Shown here piece after piece: positions 17,433 to 26,921 of a stretch of 64,000 bases of DNA. The notes beneath the pieces were generated by a model. It had not been told where the DNA came from, searched no databases, and was given only the letters and a program-made list of their open reading frames with translations. The translations under genes and the position numbers were made by a program. Positions within the stretch are counted from its first letter, which is position 1, and every line of letters begins with the position of its first letter. The stretch is from Thalassolituus maritimus (GTDB taxonomy: Bacteria; Pseudomonadota; Gammaproteobacteria; Pseudomonadales; Oceanobacteraceae). Where the stretch lies: the NCBI GenBank assembly GCA_913019975.1, contig CAJWBH010000011.1, forward strand, positions 1 through 64,000, read 5' to 3'.

Positions 17433-18944
17433 TCACACCTTGCCAATATCAATCTGACTTAATGACGTCGTCAGCCTGAGCTCTGACACCAGATGGTCAA
17501 CCGAGTAATGCGTTTTTAAATGCACCAGGCTTGAGTAATAACCTGGCTGCGCGGGATCTTCATCCACCACAACTCTGGCCTCACGCAATGGATAACGTGC
17601 CATCATTTCCCATGAAAGGTCGTCCCGGCCGGTCGTGTATTGATCGAGCCAGTTCTGCAAAAAACGCTCACAGGATTCGGCGGTCGTATAGGAGCCCACC
17701 TTATCCCGAACAATAACCTTGATGTACTGCGCCACCCGGGAGCCACACAATATCTGCTGCAACATAGAGCTTATACGTGCGTTCGCTGTTGCTGATTTTT
17801 TCGCATACACCTTAGGGATCTGCAGCGATGGGCAGTTATTAAACACGGCATACGGCGTCTGAAAACAGTGACACAGGGCGATCATTCCATAGTCGCTCAG
17901 TTCACGTTCTAACTGATCAGTCACAGTGACAGACGTCGACATTTTCACCATCGCGCGGGATGAATCGGTGCGATAGGCCGGCGTCGGAAACTGAGTAACC
18001 AGGCCACCACCATAATGATCCCGAGGCACGCCGCGTATATGACTGAACCAACCGACCTCAGAAAATTCCCGGATCAGTACTGTCCCAAGTGCGAAACAGG
18101 CGTTACCCCACAAGTATTTGCGGTTATCTTTACCTGCGACGCTTTCATTAAATCGCAGACCACGGCGGGAACGGCGATTATCCTGATAAGGCTCACGCAT
18201 CAGCACCTGAGGCAGAGTCAACGCAAGGAAACGACTGTCATCGTGTTCACGCATCGAACGCCAGCGCACGTAATCATGCGAGCGGAAAATTTCGTCGACA
18301 TTGATATGCAGACCAAGGTTATCGAAATCATCCAGACCAAAAAGCTGAGGGGCCGCACTGCAGACAAACGGACAAAACGCCGCAGCTGCAGCCCGGCTGA
18401 TGCCCTGCAAGGTAAACACATCATCAATGCGATGGTCTTCATAAGGCCTGTGCGCAACGTAGTAGTCACCCAGCAGAACACTGAAAGGCTCCCCACCGGG
18501 CGTACCAAACTCTTCGTTGTAGATCAGATGAAACAAGCCGCTTTGATCGAAGTCTGGCGCACGCTCCATATCACGAGCGAGATCCTTCCAGCTGACATCC
18601 AACAATCTGATTTTAGTATTTTCGGGATTAACAACGGCGTCGATCAGAAACCAGAGGCCGCGCCAGGAAGCTTCGAGCGCCTGAAAGCGCTTATTGTGCA
18701 GAACGGCATCAATCTGCTCAGAAATCAGCTCATCAATAAATGCGACTTGTTGAGCCAGCCAACGACAAGGCTCCAGACGTGACGTATCGGCGGGTGACGA
18801 TAGTTCGACCCAACGGCGAAACGCCTCCACATCATCGTTTTCAGAAAGGAATGAATAAATATCCGCGAGGGGTATTTCGTCCGATGAAAGGGTTGGCGAA
18901 GGATTCTCTGACATGACAGCCATGCCTGCGGAATCGTTCAGCAC
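17433..18944 (-). CDS. Second TssC-type sheath large-subunit paralogue (ImpD/TssC40-like)
   Basis: This 503-aa protein belongs to the EvpB/TssC family but is clearly divergent from the TssC encoded upstream. Shared blocks include AWRGL-type ASWRGLWFLIDAV, IYNEEFGTPGGEPFSVLLGDYYV, AAFCPFVCSAAP, DDSRFLALTLPQVLMREPY, IKVIVRDKVGSYTTAESCERFLQNWLDQYTTG and a C-terminal LRLTTSL strand. The start is GTG at 18944, with GAGG six bases upstream. Some T6SSs (the rhizobial imp locus and the Agrobacterium locus) carry such a second gene beside tssC, so it is not a pseudogene. Its role may be a specialised sheath part. It follows a hairpin terminator after tssC. Confidence 0.92.
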   Translation of the reverse strand: MLNDSAGMAVMSENPSPTLSSDEIPLADIYSFLSENDDVEAFRRWVELSSPADTSRLEPCRWLAQQVAFIDELISEQIDAVLHNKRFQALEASWRGLWFLIDAVVNPENTKIRLLDVSWKDLARDMERAPDFDQSGLFHLIYNEEFGTPGGEPFSVLLGDYYVAHRPYEDHRIDDVFTLQGISRAAAAAFCPFVCSAAPQLFGLDDFDNLGLHINVDEIFRSHDYVRWRSMREHDDSRFLALTLPQVLMREPYQDNRRSRRGLRFNESVAGKDNRKYLWGNACFALGTVLIREFSEVGWFSHIRGVPRDHYGGGLVTQFPTPAYRTDSSRAMVKMSTSVTVTDQLERELSDYGMIALCHCFQTPYAVFNNCPSLQIPKVYAKKSATANARISSMLQQILCGSRVAQYIKVIVRDKVGSYTTAESCERFLQNWLDQYTTGRDDLSWEMMARYPLREARVVVDEDPAQPGYYSSLVHLKTHYSVDHLVSELRLTTSLSQIDIGKV

Positions 18945-18966
18945 GGAAAACCTCTGAAGAAGAAAT

Positions 18967-18989
18967 TATAAAGGGGGCCTGAGGCCCCC
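18967..18989 (-). terminator. Attenuator between tssC and the second sheath gene
   Basis: On the minus strand GGGGGCC-TCA-GGCCCCC is followed by TTTATAATTTCTT. It lies in the 54-bp gap after tssC and should lower expression of the second sheath gene and baseplate genes relative to tssBC. Confidence 0.8.
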
Positions 18990-18998
18990 GATATCTGC

Positions 18999-20483
18999 TT
19001 ACTTAGGCTGCGGAATATTCGCAACCATACGCAGAGAAGTTGTCAGCTCTTCCATTTGCAGCCAAGGCTTCAGGTAAGCAACGGCGCTGTATGCACCTGG
19101 AGAACCTGGAATTTCCTTAACTTCAACGCGAGCTTCAGCCAGTGGGTACTTGGCTTTCATTTCAGCAGACGCATCTGGGTTGCCGTTGGTGTACTGGGCA
19201 ATCCACTGGTTCAACCAACGCTCGCAGTTTTCTGCCTGCATGAAAGAACCTACCTTGTCACGCGCCATTACTTTCAGGTAATGAGCAATACGTGAAGTCG
19301 CCATCAGGTATGGCAGGCGAGCAGAGATAGACGCGTTTGCAGTAGCATCCGGGTCATCAAATACTTTCTGCTTCTGAGTAGACTGAGCGCCAAAGAACAC
19401 AGAGTAATCTGTATTTTTGTAGTGACACAGTGGCAGGAAGCCCTGGTTAGACAGCTCAGCTTCACGACGGTCAGTGATACCCACTTCGGTAGGACACTTC
19501 TGGTCAGTATCGCCATCATCACTCTTGAAGATGTGCGTCGGCAGACCATCAACACGACCACCTTCGGCACCACGGATAGCAGTACACCAGGAGTTTTCAG
19601 AGAACGCACGCGTCAGGGTAGTACCCATCACATAAGACGCGTTCATCCAGCAGTAATCGTCGTGCTCAGTTGCTTTCGACATACCAGACTCGTCCAGATC
19701 AAACTCTTCAAAATTGAAGGCTTCAACTGGCTTAGACGCAGCGCCGTATGGTGTACGTGCAAGAACACGAGGCATAACCAGAGTGACAAAGCGTGAATCT
19801 TCGCTGTCACGGAAGCTGCGCCATTTAATGTATTCCTGAGATTCGAAAATACCGCCCAGATCACGTGGCTTAGACAGCTCAGTGAAATCGTCAAAACCGA
19901 ACATGCCTGAACCAGCCGCTGAAATAAACGGACAGAAGCCAGCAGCAGCAACGTTAGACATATTGCTCAGCAGGTCGATATCTTCAGGGTGATTAGTGAA
20001 CTCAAAGTCACCGATCATACAGCCGTATGGCTCACCACCAGCAGTACCGAATTCTTCTTCGTAGATTTTCTTGAAGATCTGGCTCTGATCGAACTCAACC
20101 GCTTTATCAAGGTCACGGAAAAGCTCACGCTTGCTCAGGTTAAGCATGCGGATTTTCAGAGTAGCGCCAGTTTCGCTGTTCATAACGAGGTGGTTCAGAC
20201 CGCGCCATGAGCCTTCCAGCTTCTGGAATTTTTCGTCATGCAATACAGCGCTGAGCTGTTTTGACATCGCCTGATCAATCGCAGTAATTGCCTGCTTAAT
20301 TGTATTGGTCAGGTTACGATCCCAGGTAACGGTACCTTTCAGAACCTGCTCGGTCAGGTTTGCCAGCAGGTCTTCAGTTTCTTCACGGCCAGTTTGCTTA
20401 GTGTAGGTAATTGCCTGTTCAAGCAGACTGACCGACTGTTCTTCCGCTTCTGCGCCTACCGCAGCTTCGACTTCAGTACTCAT
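18999..20483 (-). CDS. tssC: TssC: T6SS sheath large subunit
   Basis: This 494-aa protein is the canonical sheath subunit. Recognisable blocks are [109 protein letters not shown] and a C-terminal [22 protein letters not shown]. It pairs with TssB to build the contractile sheath around Hcp. Start and stop overlap tssB by one base (TAATG), so translation is coupled. An excellent ribosome-binding site (GGAGCTGAGTA) precedes the ATG. Confidence 0.97.
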   Translation of the reverse strand: MSTEVEAAVGAEAEEQSVSLLEQAITYTKQTGREETEDLLANLTEQVLKGTVTWDRNLTNTIKQAITAIDQAMSKQLSAVLHDEKFQKLEGSWRGLNHLVMNSETGATLKIRMLNLSKRELFRDLDKAVEFDQSQIFKKIYEEEFGTAGGEPYGCMIGDFEFTNHPEDIDLLSNMSNVAAAGFCPFISAAGSGMFGFDDFTELSKPRDLGGIFESQEYIKWRSFRDSEDSRFVTLVMPRVLARTPYGAASKPVEAFNFEEFDLDESGMSKATEHDDYCWMNASYVMGTTLTRAFSENSWCTAIRGAEGGRVDGLPTHIFKSDDGDTDQKCPTEVGITDRREAELSNQGFLPLCHYKNTDYSVFFGAQSTQKQKVFDDPDATANASISARLPYLMATSRIAHYLKVMARDKVGSFMQAENCERWLNQWIAQYTNGNPDASAEMKAKYPLAEARVEVKEIPGSPGAYSAVAYLKPWLQMEELTTSLRMVANIPQPK

Positions 20484-21001
20484 TACTCAGCTCCTTCTTT
20501 GCTTTCGCCAACACCCAGCTGCTGAGAAATCTCAGTGATGTTGTCAGTATTTTTCAGAATTTGTTCAAGAACCGTTTCCAGCTCTTCAGAGCGATCCGCT
20601 TTACTCAGCAGGTCACGCAGTTTGTTACGCGCGTCCAGAAGCTGCTTCAGAGGCTCAACCTGTTCTACGATAGCTTCTGGCGTAAAGTCGTCCATCTTAC
20701 GGAAATCCAGATCCACAGCCATGGTGTTGCCATCGCCTGCCAGAGTGTTTTCAACCTGCAGGTTCAGCTTCGGATTAACTTTAGCCATCACTTCATTGAA
20801 GTTATCGCGATCAATCTGAACGAACTTACGCTCTTTCAGCGCTTTGCGGTTTTCAGCGTTATCACCTGAGTAGTCACCCATGACACCTGCAACAAACGGC
20901 AGTTCTTTTTTAACTTCAGCGCCATTCGTTTCAACATCATATGTGATGTGTACGCGAGGCTTACGCACGCGCTTCAGCTTATTGTGGATACTTTCGGACA
21001 T
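20483..21001 (-). CDS. tssB: TssB: T6SS sheath small subunit
   Basis: This 172-aa protein matches TssB/VipA. Visible blocks are [66 protein letters not shown] and the C-terminal helix region [27 protein letters not shown]. It forms the sheath heterodimer with TssC encoded next. The ribosome-binding site is AAGGAGTTACTC. Confidence 0.97.
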   Translation of the reverse strand: MSESIHNKLKRVRKPRVHITYDVETNGAEVKKELPFVAGVMGDYSGDNAENRKALKERKFVQIDRDNFNEVMAKVNPKLNLQVENTLAGDGNTMAVDLDFRKMDDFTPEAIVEQVEPLKQLLDARNKLRDLLSKADRSEELETVLEQILKNTDNITEISQQLGVGESKEGAE

Positions 21002-21053
21002 GAGTAACTCCTTTTCCTTTGAGTAACGGTGTTTACCGTAATTCTGTTAATTC

Positions 21054-22319
21054 TTACCAGCTGGTCTCAGACTTTGGTTCAGGCTCAGCTTGCGGCGCAG
21101 GCGCGGCAGCCGGAGCAGCGGCTTCTTCGCTCGCCGCCGGTGCGGCAGGCGGCGCAACATAGGTCGACTCATCTGAGCCGTCCATTTTCACGCCTGTAAA
21201 CTGCGAGAACAGACCGCGAGCATTGCTGTCTGGAATCAGCTCCATCATCAACTCGGCGACCGTCATCCGGCCCCAGCTGATCAGGCGCTCAAGACCCGGC
21301 GCCAGTGGTGTATGTGGTTCGTACTGACGGAAGTACTTAGCGACCTCTTCAAGGCGCTTAAGTGCTTCTTCGCGATTGGTAATCGGCCCTGTGGTTCCAT
21401 TCACTAAACGCACAACCTGCCCTCCCTGTATGGCGCTGGCGTCTGCTGCGGCATCCTCAGCGGCTGCAGCACTTTCTTCGGCTTCTACAGCAGCGCTTGC
21501 AGCATCGGCTTCATCAAGCTTCGGCTTATAGATAAAACGGGTGGTACGTACGATTTCGGCAAGCAGTTCAGTGATTTTTGAACTTGGCGGTGCTTCAGCG
21601 CCGCACTTCTCACGCAAGGTCGAACTGATGTTTTTATAGAGTTCGGCACACTCTTCAAGTGTGGTTACAAAATTCTGGCAGGTAAGCAGGTCAGTGGCGG
21701 CTATCGTATCGGTAATTTCAGCCAGACTATAACCCAGTGACGCAATTCGCTCTGATTTCTTGTCGTCATCGTCAATCTTATCAGCGTCACGAGCCTGCAA
21801 ATACTGATAGTAGCTGAATGCGCCTTTGTCACCGTAAACCGTGATTTCGATATTACGCAGCGGCGCCAGAAGAGTGCCTTCACCGCCATCACCATTAAGA
21901 CCAGTCAGAGGCGCAACGCGCGTTTCAATACCGTCTTCATCAGGCAATGGATACACATCGTCCCAGAAGTTATCGATAAGCTGATTAATCACTGAGAGGC
22001 CATCACGCAGACCCGAGATACCATGGCTACGGACTAAGCTTTCGAGGTACCAGGACGCCACTTCCAGATCTTTTGAGGACTCTGTCAGGATCTTACTGGC
22101 AGTACGCTGCACAATATCCCAGGGGCCTGCCACATCCACTTCATCGTCACCACCGAACATGGCCGAGCGTTCAGCGGCGCGAGCGGCATTACGGGCGTCT
22201 TTAATGGTGTAGTAATCGGACGTTGGGGAGCGGTCTTCACGAATATCAATGCCCTGCGGAGTATCTTCATTAACAGGGGCGACGAGGCTTTCGATATCGA
22301 CAACTTGACCAAATGGCAT
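21054..22319 (-). CDS. tssA: TssA: T6SS cap/baseplate assembly protein
   Basis: This 421-aa protein has the ImpA N-terminal domain (about 5-120): VAPVNEDTPQGIDIREDRSPTSDYYTIKDARNAAR ... VASWYLESLVRSHGISGLRDGL. A middle helical part follows. The C-terminal region around LERLISWGRMTVAELMMELIPD is typical of the TssA1-like branch. TssA primes tube and sheath assembly. The final about 50 residues are a low-complexity Ala/Pro/Glu tail. It is read in the order tagF-tssA-tssB. Confidence 0.93.
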   Translation of the reverse strand: MPFGQVVDIESLVAPVNEDTPQGIDIREDRSPTSDYYTIKDARNAARAAERSAMFGGDDEVDVAGPWDIVQRTASKILTESSKDLEVASWYLESLVRSHGISGLRDGLSVINQLIDNFWDDVYPLPDEDGIETRVAPLTGLNGDGGEGTLLAPLRNIEITVYGDKGAFSYYQYLQARDADKIDDDDKKSERIASLGYSLAEITDTIAATDLLTCQNFVTTLEECAELYKNISSTLREKCGAEAPPSSKITELLAEIVRTTRFIYKPKLDEADAASAAVEAEESAAAAEDAAADASAIQGGQVVRLVNGTTGPITNREEALKRLEEVAKYFRQYEPHTPLAPGLERLISWGRMTVAELMMELIPDSNARGLFSQFTGVKMDGSDESTYVAPPAAPAASEEAAAPAAAPAPQAEPEPKSETSW

Positions 22320-22382
22320 GGCAGAGTCCTTTCAATTTTGGTGTTTCTGGTCCAGTAGGAAAATGATACTACACCAGCCGTA

Positions 22383-22396
22383 GGGTGTTAACACCC
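22383..22396. other. Perfect 14-bp palindrome between tssA and tagF
   Basis: GGGTGTTAACACCC lies in the 83-bp gap just after the tagF stop. It could be a protein-binding operator or a short hairpin; no T-run follows on either strand. Confidence 0.45.
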
Positions 22397-22402
22397 ATTA
22401 AA

Positions 22403-23050
22403 TTATGACCACTGACCCGTCAGCATGTGGGTATATTCTTCCGGAGAGGGAAAACCAGATGCGACAAAAGATACCGACGGCGTATTTTCATTCGCACTCA
22501 TTCCCCAAAGGCTGACACTGCCGGGCACGGGCTGCGTCATGCTATGCAGAGAACCAAATTCAGGATTGGCACCTCCCACAGAAACCTGGCTGCCCGAAGC
22601 GCTTACAAAGCAATGTCTCGTGCACGCAGGTATGGCGACATGACTCAGCTTTTCACAAAGGTCATCAACAGTCAGTTGCTCCTGAAGCCCGGATATGGCT
22701 ACCTGTTGCAGCTCTGCAAACCAACCGTCGCCATCCGCCATCAACGCATACAGGTTTTCACCCTGAGCGAAAGGCACAGCAATCGACAAGGGGAAATAAC
22801 GGCCAACGCTATCTACACTCGGCACCAGAATGCCAGCCCAGCGTTGCTGATCAACAACGCCGGCATCAAGACCAAAGCGCCAGACAGAACTGGTTAAGTA
22901 AAAGTCTAACCAGTCATCAGCAAGAATATTGCGTGAGCCTGCCACGACGCACTGCAGCCATTCATCCCAGACATCGATAAATGTCTGCGGTAGATTACGA
23001 ACCAGAAAATCGCCGTGCGCGGGTAACTTACCGTAGATGCCGTAGTTCAT
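22403..23050 (-). CDS. tagF: TagF: T6SS regulatory protein (ImpM family)
   Basis: This 215-aa protein has the TagF hallmark start MNYGIYGKLPAHGDFLVRNLPQ and the block WRFGLDAGVVDQQRWAGILVPSVDSVGRYFPLSIA. TagF represses T6SS post-translationally, largely through Fha, in systems that also have PpkA and PppA, and all three partners are present here. It lies 9 bp after tssM with an AGGAA ribosome-binding site. Confidence 0.93.
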   Translation of the reverse strand: MNYGIYGKLPAHGDFLVRNLPQTFIDVWDEWLQCVVAGSRNILADDWLDFYLTSSVWRFGLDAGVVDQQRWAGILVPSVDSVGRYFPLSIAVPFAQGENLYALMADGDGWFAELQQVAISGLQEQLTVDDLCEKLSHVAIPACTRHCFVSASGSQVSVGGANPEFGSLHSMTQPVPGSVSLWGMSANENTPSVSFVASGFPSPEEYTHMLTGQWS

Positions 23051-23059
23051 AAAAATTCC

Positions 23060-26000
23060 TTACAGCGACTGTGGGCAACGGAAGTTACGAAGCAATGACA
23101 GGTCGAATGGATTTACATTCGTGCTCGCTGCCAGTCGATACTGCGCTTGATACCCAGACTCAGTAAACGTAATTACCTTTTCAGATTTATTTACGGTGGA
23201 GTGCAGCTGAGCATCATCAAGCATTCTCAGCAGCGACCAGTCACCATCGTACTGATCGTTGGACACCCGCTCTCCAAGGTCTTCGAACACAATACGAGAA
23301 CGCCCACTTTCACCGGCGATCCAGTTCAGCGATTTTTCAATTCGAGGGCCATGAGAATAACTGATCCGATTCTCACCAATTTCCATCGTAAACAGACGGA
23401 CATTAGAGTGGAGTTTCTCAGGCGTCGCACGGAAGTTAATCGCAGCAGCTTCACCTTCTGAGAACCAGGCGCGGCGAATATCGTCAGCACGTTGGAACTG
23501 GCGCAACGCTTCGCTGCTTAAGCCTAAAGAGAAACCACCATAACCTTTCTGCTTCCAGCGGTAGGTATCGACAAACGGAGACACATATTCATCGACGAAT
23601 GCCTGCTGGATACCCCCCGGCTTGAAGAACTCATTAAATGCGACCACTGAGGCCTCTGACTGACGCCCTGCAACCAGTGGGTAGCGGTCGCCCAGCGTAT
23701 TACGGAAAGTCTCATAGACCTGATAACGCCATACGGTATTAAGATGCACACCGGCTTTACCCATGACAGCGCCCCAGGTCTGATCGGCCAGTTTATTCAG
23801 CCAGTCGGCAGGTTGTTCAGGTGCGGTTGCCGCCAGGTTTTTAAGTTGCTGAATGGCGTCAGCACCGCCACCAGAGAAACGTTTTTTCGCCGCTTCAAAA
23901 GCCGCCGCATTTGAATCTGGAGCACCATCAATCTGACCGAGGTATTCAGCCAGTGCTCCGATCGCTTCAAGATAACCCGCAAACTTAGAAGGCGTGCCTT
24001 TCTCGGCCGCCAGCATGCGCTGGATATCACGGAAGCGAAGATCAACCAGCGTCGGGTCGTACACCATACCCGCCGCTTTTTCGACGAGACCGCCAGCAGC
24101 ACCGGAGGCCGTAGGCATTTCAATTTCTGGCGTAAGAGTCGTGTTTTTTACAACCAGCTCTGTCACCTGAGAGAGTGGCGATGAAAGCTGATCTGCCAAC
24201 TTAAGTAGGTGGGTGACAGACTGACTACCACCCGGTAAATTCGCGAGGCTGAATTTCTGGTAGAAGGCCTGCCAGCGGCGGGCATACTCAGTCAGGTATA
24301 ACTTCTCGACATCGGCACTTAATTTCTCGAGATCCGCTTTGCTGTAATCTTCGCCACTGATATTACCGCCATAGATCCACTGATCCGCAGCGATCTGTTT
24401 CATCATTTCGGAGTCAGGGCCATACTCCGCCTGATCGTATCCTGCCTTAGTGAAAAGGAACGGCATCATAAATACCGGATCATTTTCACTTAAACCGAAC
24501 ACCTGCTGAGGATTGCCGCCGATCTCTCGATAGAGGTCAACTTCACGGGCGTTGTTGCCCATTTTCTGAAGTTGCGCAAACAGTCTTTGAGCAACCGGAA
24601 TACGCTGTAAGTACTGGCGGGTGCGAGTAACGACATATTCATCAGGCTGGAGCTGTTCATCAAAGCCCAGTTCAATCAGGTGATCGAGGTGAGTCAGCAG
24701 CTGCGACTGCTTAGTCGCTTCACCGGGCAGGAGATCCTGCCAGCGAGTCTCTGCGTAAGCGCGAATCTGTTCATAATCGCGGTGCTCCTGATCAAACAGC
24801 ATCAGATACACACGAAACACAGGTAAAAGCGCGCTATCGTCTGCGCCCAGCGCATTGAGGTGACGCTCGAGCATGTTAGCTACAGCCGGATAAAACACCT
24901 GATTAAGCTGCGTGTTGTACGCCTGATCTGCCGCTGCATCGACGCGGCCATCATACAGGCCAAGGTAACTGATGAAGGGGTGCTCTTCCTGATCGTAAAC
25001 AAGGCTCGCCTGATAGAGCGGAGTCAGAAGTTCGAGTGCTTCTTCCGTTGTCGCCTGCTCCGGGCGAATGGTTTCACGTAATTGCAGATAATCACGATGC
25101 AGGCTATCAACCTCAGCCATGTATGCCCGGTTCTGCACCAGAGCACCAGTCCATAGAGCCGCACAGCCAATCAATAAACCGGTCAGGCCCGCAACCGCAC
25201 CGCGGCGCATCCAGCGCAACAGGTTTTCAATCTTACGGTTTACACCAACAAGCTCTGATTCAGGGAAAATAACATCGCGGAAAAGGCGGGTAATAAAGAA
25301 ACTCTTACCGCTGTTATGCTGTTGCTTGCCCATACTGCGTTCAAGACCAAAGTTAGCGCTCACTTGCGCCATCATGCGGTCAATCGGGCTACCTTCCTGT
25401 GTGGCGCTGGTAAAGTAGACACCACGCAACATAGGTACTGTGCTGTAATTATTCGGTGCAAACGTCTGCTGAATAAACCCATCAACGACGTTCGCCAGAC
25501 TTTCAAGCGCTGGCGGGAAACCCTGAATCATGGCGCGCTTATCGGTATTACGCTCGTGCTGGACACGCCACAGCAGACGCTCGTTCAAGCGCTCCACCAG
25601 CTGATTAAACTCGTGACGGAAGCGGCTGATATCAGCACCCGTATTTTCACTCTCTTCCTGAGGGAAGCTCACACCCCAGACCTGCTCGCGCTCGGCCTGT
25701 GACAGGTTACCGAAAAATTCAGCAAAGCCAGCCACAAGGTCGCCTTTAGTAAAGGTCAGATAAACGGGGAAACGAATACCGAGTTCATCCTGCAATTCAC
25801 TGATGCGGGCACGGATAATTTTTGCCTGCTGCTCACGCTGTTCTTTCGTCTGTACCATCAGATCCTGAAGACTGATAGCAATCAGAGCACCGTTAATAGG
25901 ACGGCGACGACGATATTTTTTCAGCAGGGCGAGAAAAGCCTGCCAGGCATTATTGTCCACCACCCGATGACTGTCCTGGGTGGTGTACCGGCCTGCGGTA

Positions 26001-26566
26001 TCAATCAGAACAGCGTCGTTAGTAAACCACCAGTCACAGTTACGAGTGCCACCGATGCCGCCCAGGGCTTGTTTACCATGGGTGTCAGCCAATGGAAATT
26101 CCAGCCCCGAATTCACCAGCGCGGTGGTTTTACCCGAGCCCGGCGGACCGATAATAATGTACCAGGGGAGCTGATAGAGGCTGAGTTTGCCCCGACGCGA
26201 ACTGAAACGTGCCTTTTTGAGCGTGGCCAGAGCATCACGGAAGCGGGTTGCCATCTGTGCCAGCTCTTCCTGACTGCGCTCCTGATCGGGGTCAACAACG
26301 TCGTTGTCTTTCTGCTGAGATGACTCAATCTCGCCCAGCAATTCTTTATTCTGTCGACGTTCAACCAGCCATTGGCTGACATTCCAGGTCAGCCAGAACA
26401 ACCAGAAAAATCCGATAATAATCGCCCGGGTCATCGGGCTAAGCGTCATATTATCTGCGCCGAACTTGATAAATTCAGCACCAAACCAGATCAGCAACGA
26501 CAGAGCCGTGAGCCCGATAATTCCGACGACCCACTTATTTTGCAGAAACGCCAACAGCTTTTTCAT
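23060..26566 (-). CDS. tssM: TssM (IcmF): T6SS membrane-complex protein
   Basis: This 1168-aa inner-membrane protein has TM helices at about 12-30 and 45-62 and a third near 450 (GLTGLLIGCAALWTGAL). The cytoplasmic NTPase-like domain between them carries an intact Walker A (GPPGSGKT, 140-147) and a downstream LIDTAGRY block. The long periplasmic part ends in IcmF/TssM C-terminal domains. It spans the envelope with TssL and TssJ. The ribosome-binding site is GGAGAACAC. A MITE-like insertion now separates it from tssL upstream in its operon. Confidence 0.96.
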   Translation of the reverse strand: MKKLLAFLQNKWVVGIIGLTALSLLIWFGAEFIKFGADNMTLSPMTRAIIIGFFWLFWLTWNVSQWLVERRQNKELLGEIESSQQKDNDVVDPDQERSQEELAQMATRFRDALATLKKARFSSRRGKLSLYQLPWYIIIGPPGSGKTTALVNSGLEFPLADTHGKQALGGIGGTRNCDWWFTNDAVLIDTAGRYTTQDSHRVVDNNAWQAFLALLKKYRRRRPINGALIAISLQDLMVQTKEQREQQAKIIRARISELQDELGIRFPVYLTFTKGDLVAGFAEFFGNLSQAEREQVWGVSFPQEESENTGADISRFRHEFNQLVERLNERLLWRVQHERNTDKRAMIQGFPPALESLANVVDGFIQQTFAPNNYSTVPMLRGVYFTSATQEGSPIDRMMAQVSANFGLERSMGKQQHNSGKSFFITRLFRDVIFPESELVGVNRKIENLLRWMRRGAVAGLTGLLIGCAALWTGALVQNRAYMAEVDSLHRDYLQLRETIRPEQATTEEALELLTPLYQASLVYDQEEHPFISYLGLYDGRVDAAADQAYNTQLNQVFYPAVANMLERHLNALGADDSALLPVFRVYLMLFDQEHRDYEQIRAYAETRWQDLLPGEATKQSQLLTHLDHLIELGFDEQLQPDEYVVTRTRQYLQRIPVAQRLFAQLQKMGNNAREVDLYREIGGNPQQVFGLSENDPVFMMPFLFTKAGYDQAEYGPDSEMMKQIAADQWIYGGNISGEDYSKADLEKLSADVEKLYLTEYARRWQAFYQKFSLANLPGGSQSVTHLLKLADQLSSPLSQVTELVVKNTTLTPEIEMPTASGAAGGLVEKAAGMVYDPTLVDLRFRDIQRMLAAEKGTPSKFAGYLEAIGALAEYLGQIDGAPDSNAAAFEAAKKRFSGGGADAIQQLKNLAATAPEQPADWLNKLADQTWGAVMGKAGVHLNTVWRYQVYETFRNTLGDRYPLVAGRQSEASVVAFNEFFKPGGIQQAFVDEYVSPFVDTYRWKQKGYGGFSLGLSSEALRQFQRADDIRRAWFSEGEAAAINFRATPEKLHSNVRLFTMEIGENRISYSHGPRIEKSLNWIAGESGRSRIVFEDLGERVSNDQYDGDWSLLRMLDDAQLHSTVNKSEKVITFTESGYQAQYRLAASTNVNPFDLSLLRNFRCPQSL

Positions 26567-26657
26567 GTGTTCTCCATGTACACAACGGGAGGCGCATCCT
26601 TACCCGATGGTCATTTTTATTCATTCAGCAGCTATCTCATCAAAGACAGCAAGACTA

Positions 26658-26921
26658 GGGCCTGTTAACACTAATTAAACAGGCCTGTTATCGGCTAAAA
26701 CCCCCTCAGATAAGGCACTGAGAGTGTCGCCTAACGGGTTAAGCAAGCGAACAGTAACGCGATATGAGGGATTTTTAGCCATAACCCTTCGGGCTGAGGC
26801 CAGTTTTTCCCATTTACGTCGTCTTTGGTCATTCATTTAACCCGTTAATATCACTCCTCTTTCCTTGTTCTGAGAAAAACTGGCTCTCAGCAGGCACGCT
26901 TCACTTAGTGTTAACAGGCCC
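26658..26921. mobile_element. 264-bp MITE-like element with 17-bp perfect terminal inverted repeats
   Basis: Both ends read GGGCCTGTTAACACTAA (26658-26674 and its complement 26905-26921), flanked by a TA duplication (26656-26657 and 26922-26923). There is no transposase gene. The inside is foldback-rich: palindrome AACAGGCCTGTT at 26678-26689; TAACGGGTTA at 26732-26741 pairing with 26838-26847; and 26693-26708 pairing with 26765-26780 at 14 of 16 positions. It lies between tssL and tssM inside the T6SS operon. The end structure and TA target fit mobilisation in trans by a DDE transposase (IS630- or IS5-like is a guess). Confidence 0.82.

Noticed and set aside
17433-18944. Second sheath gene as a decaying duplicate of tssC
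   Set aside because: Full length, intact frame, good translation signals, and a known counterpart in other T6SS loci.
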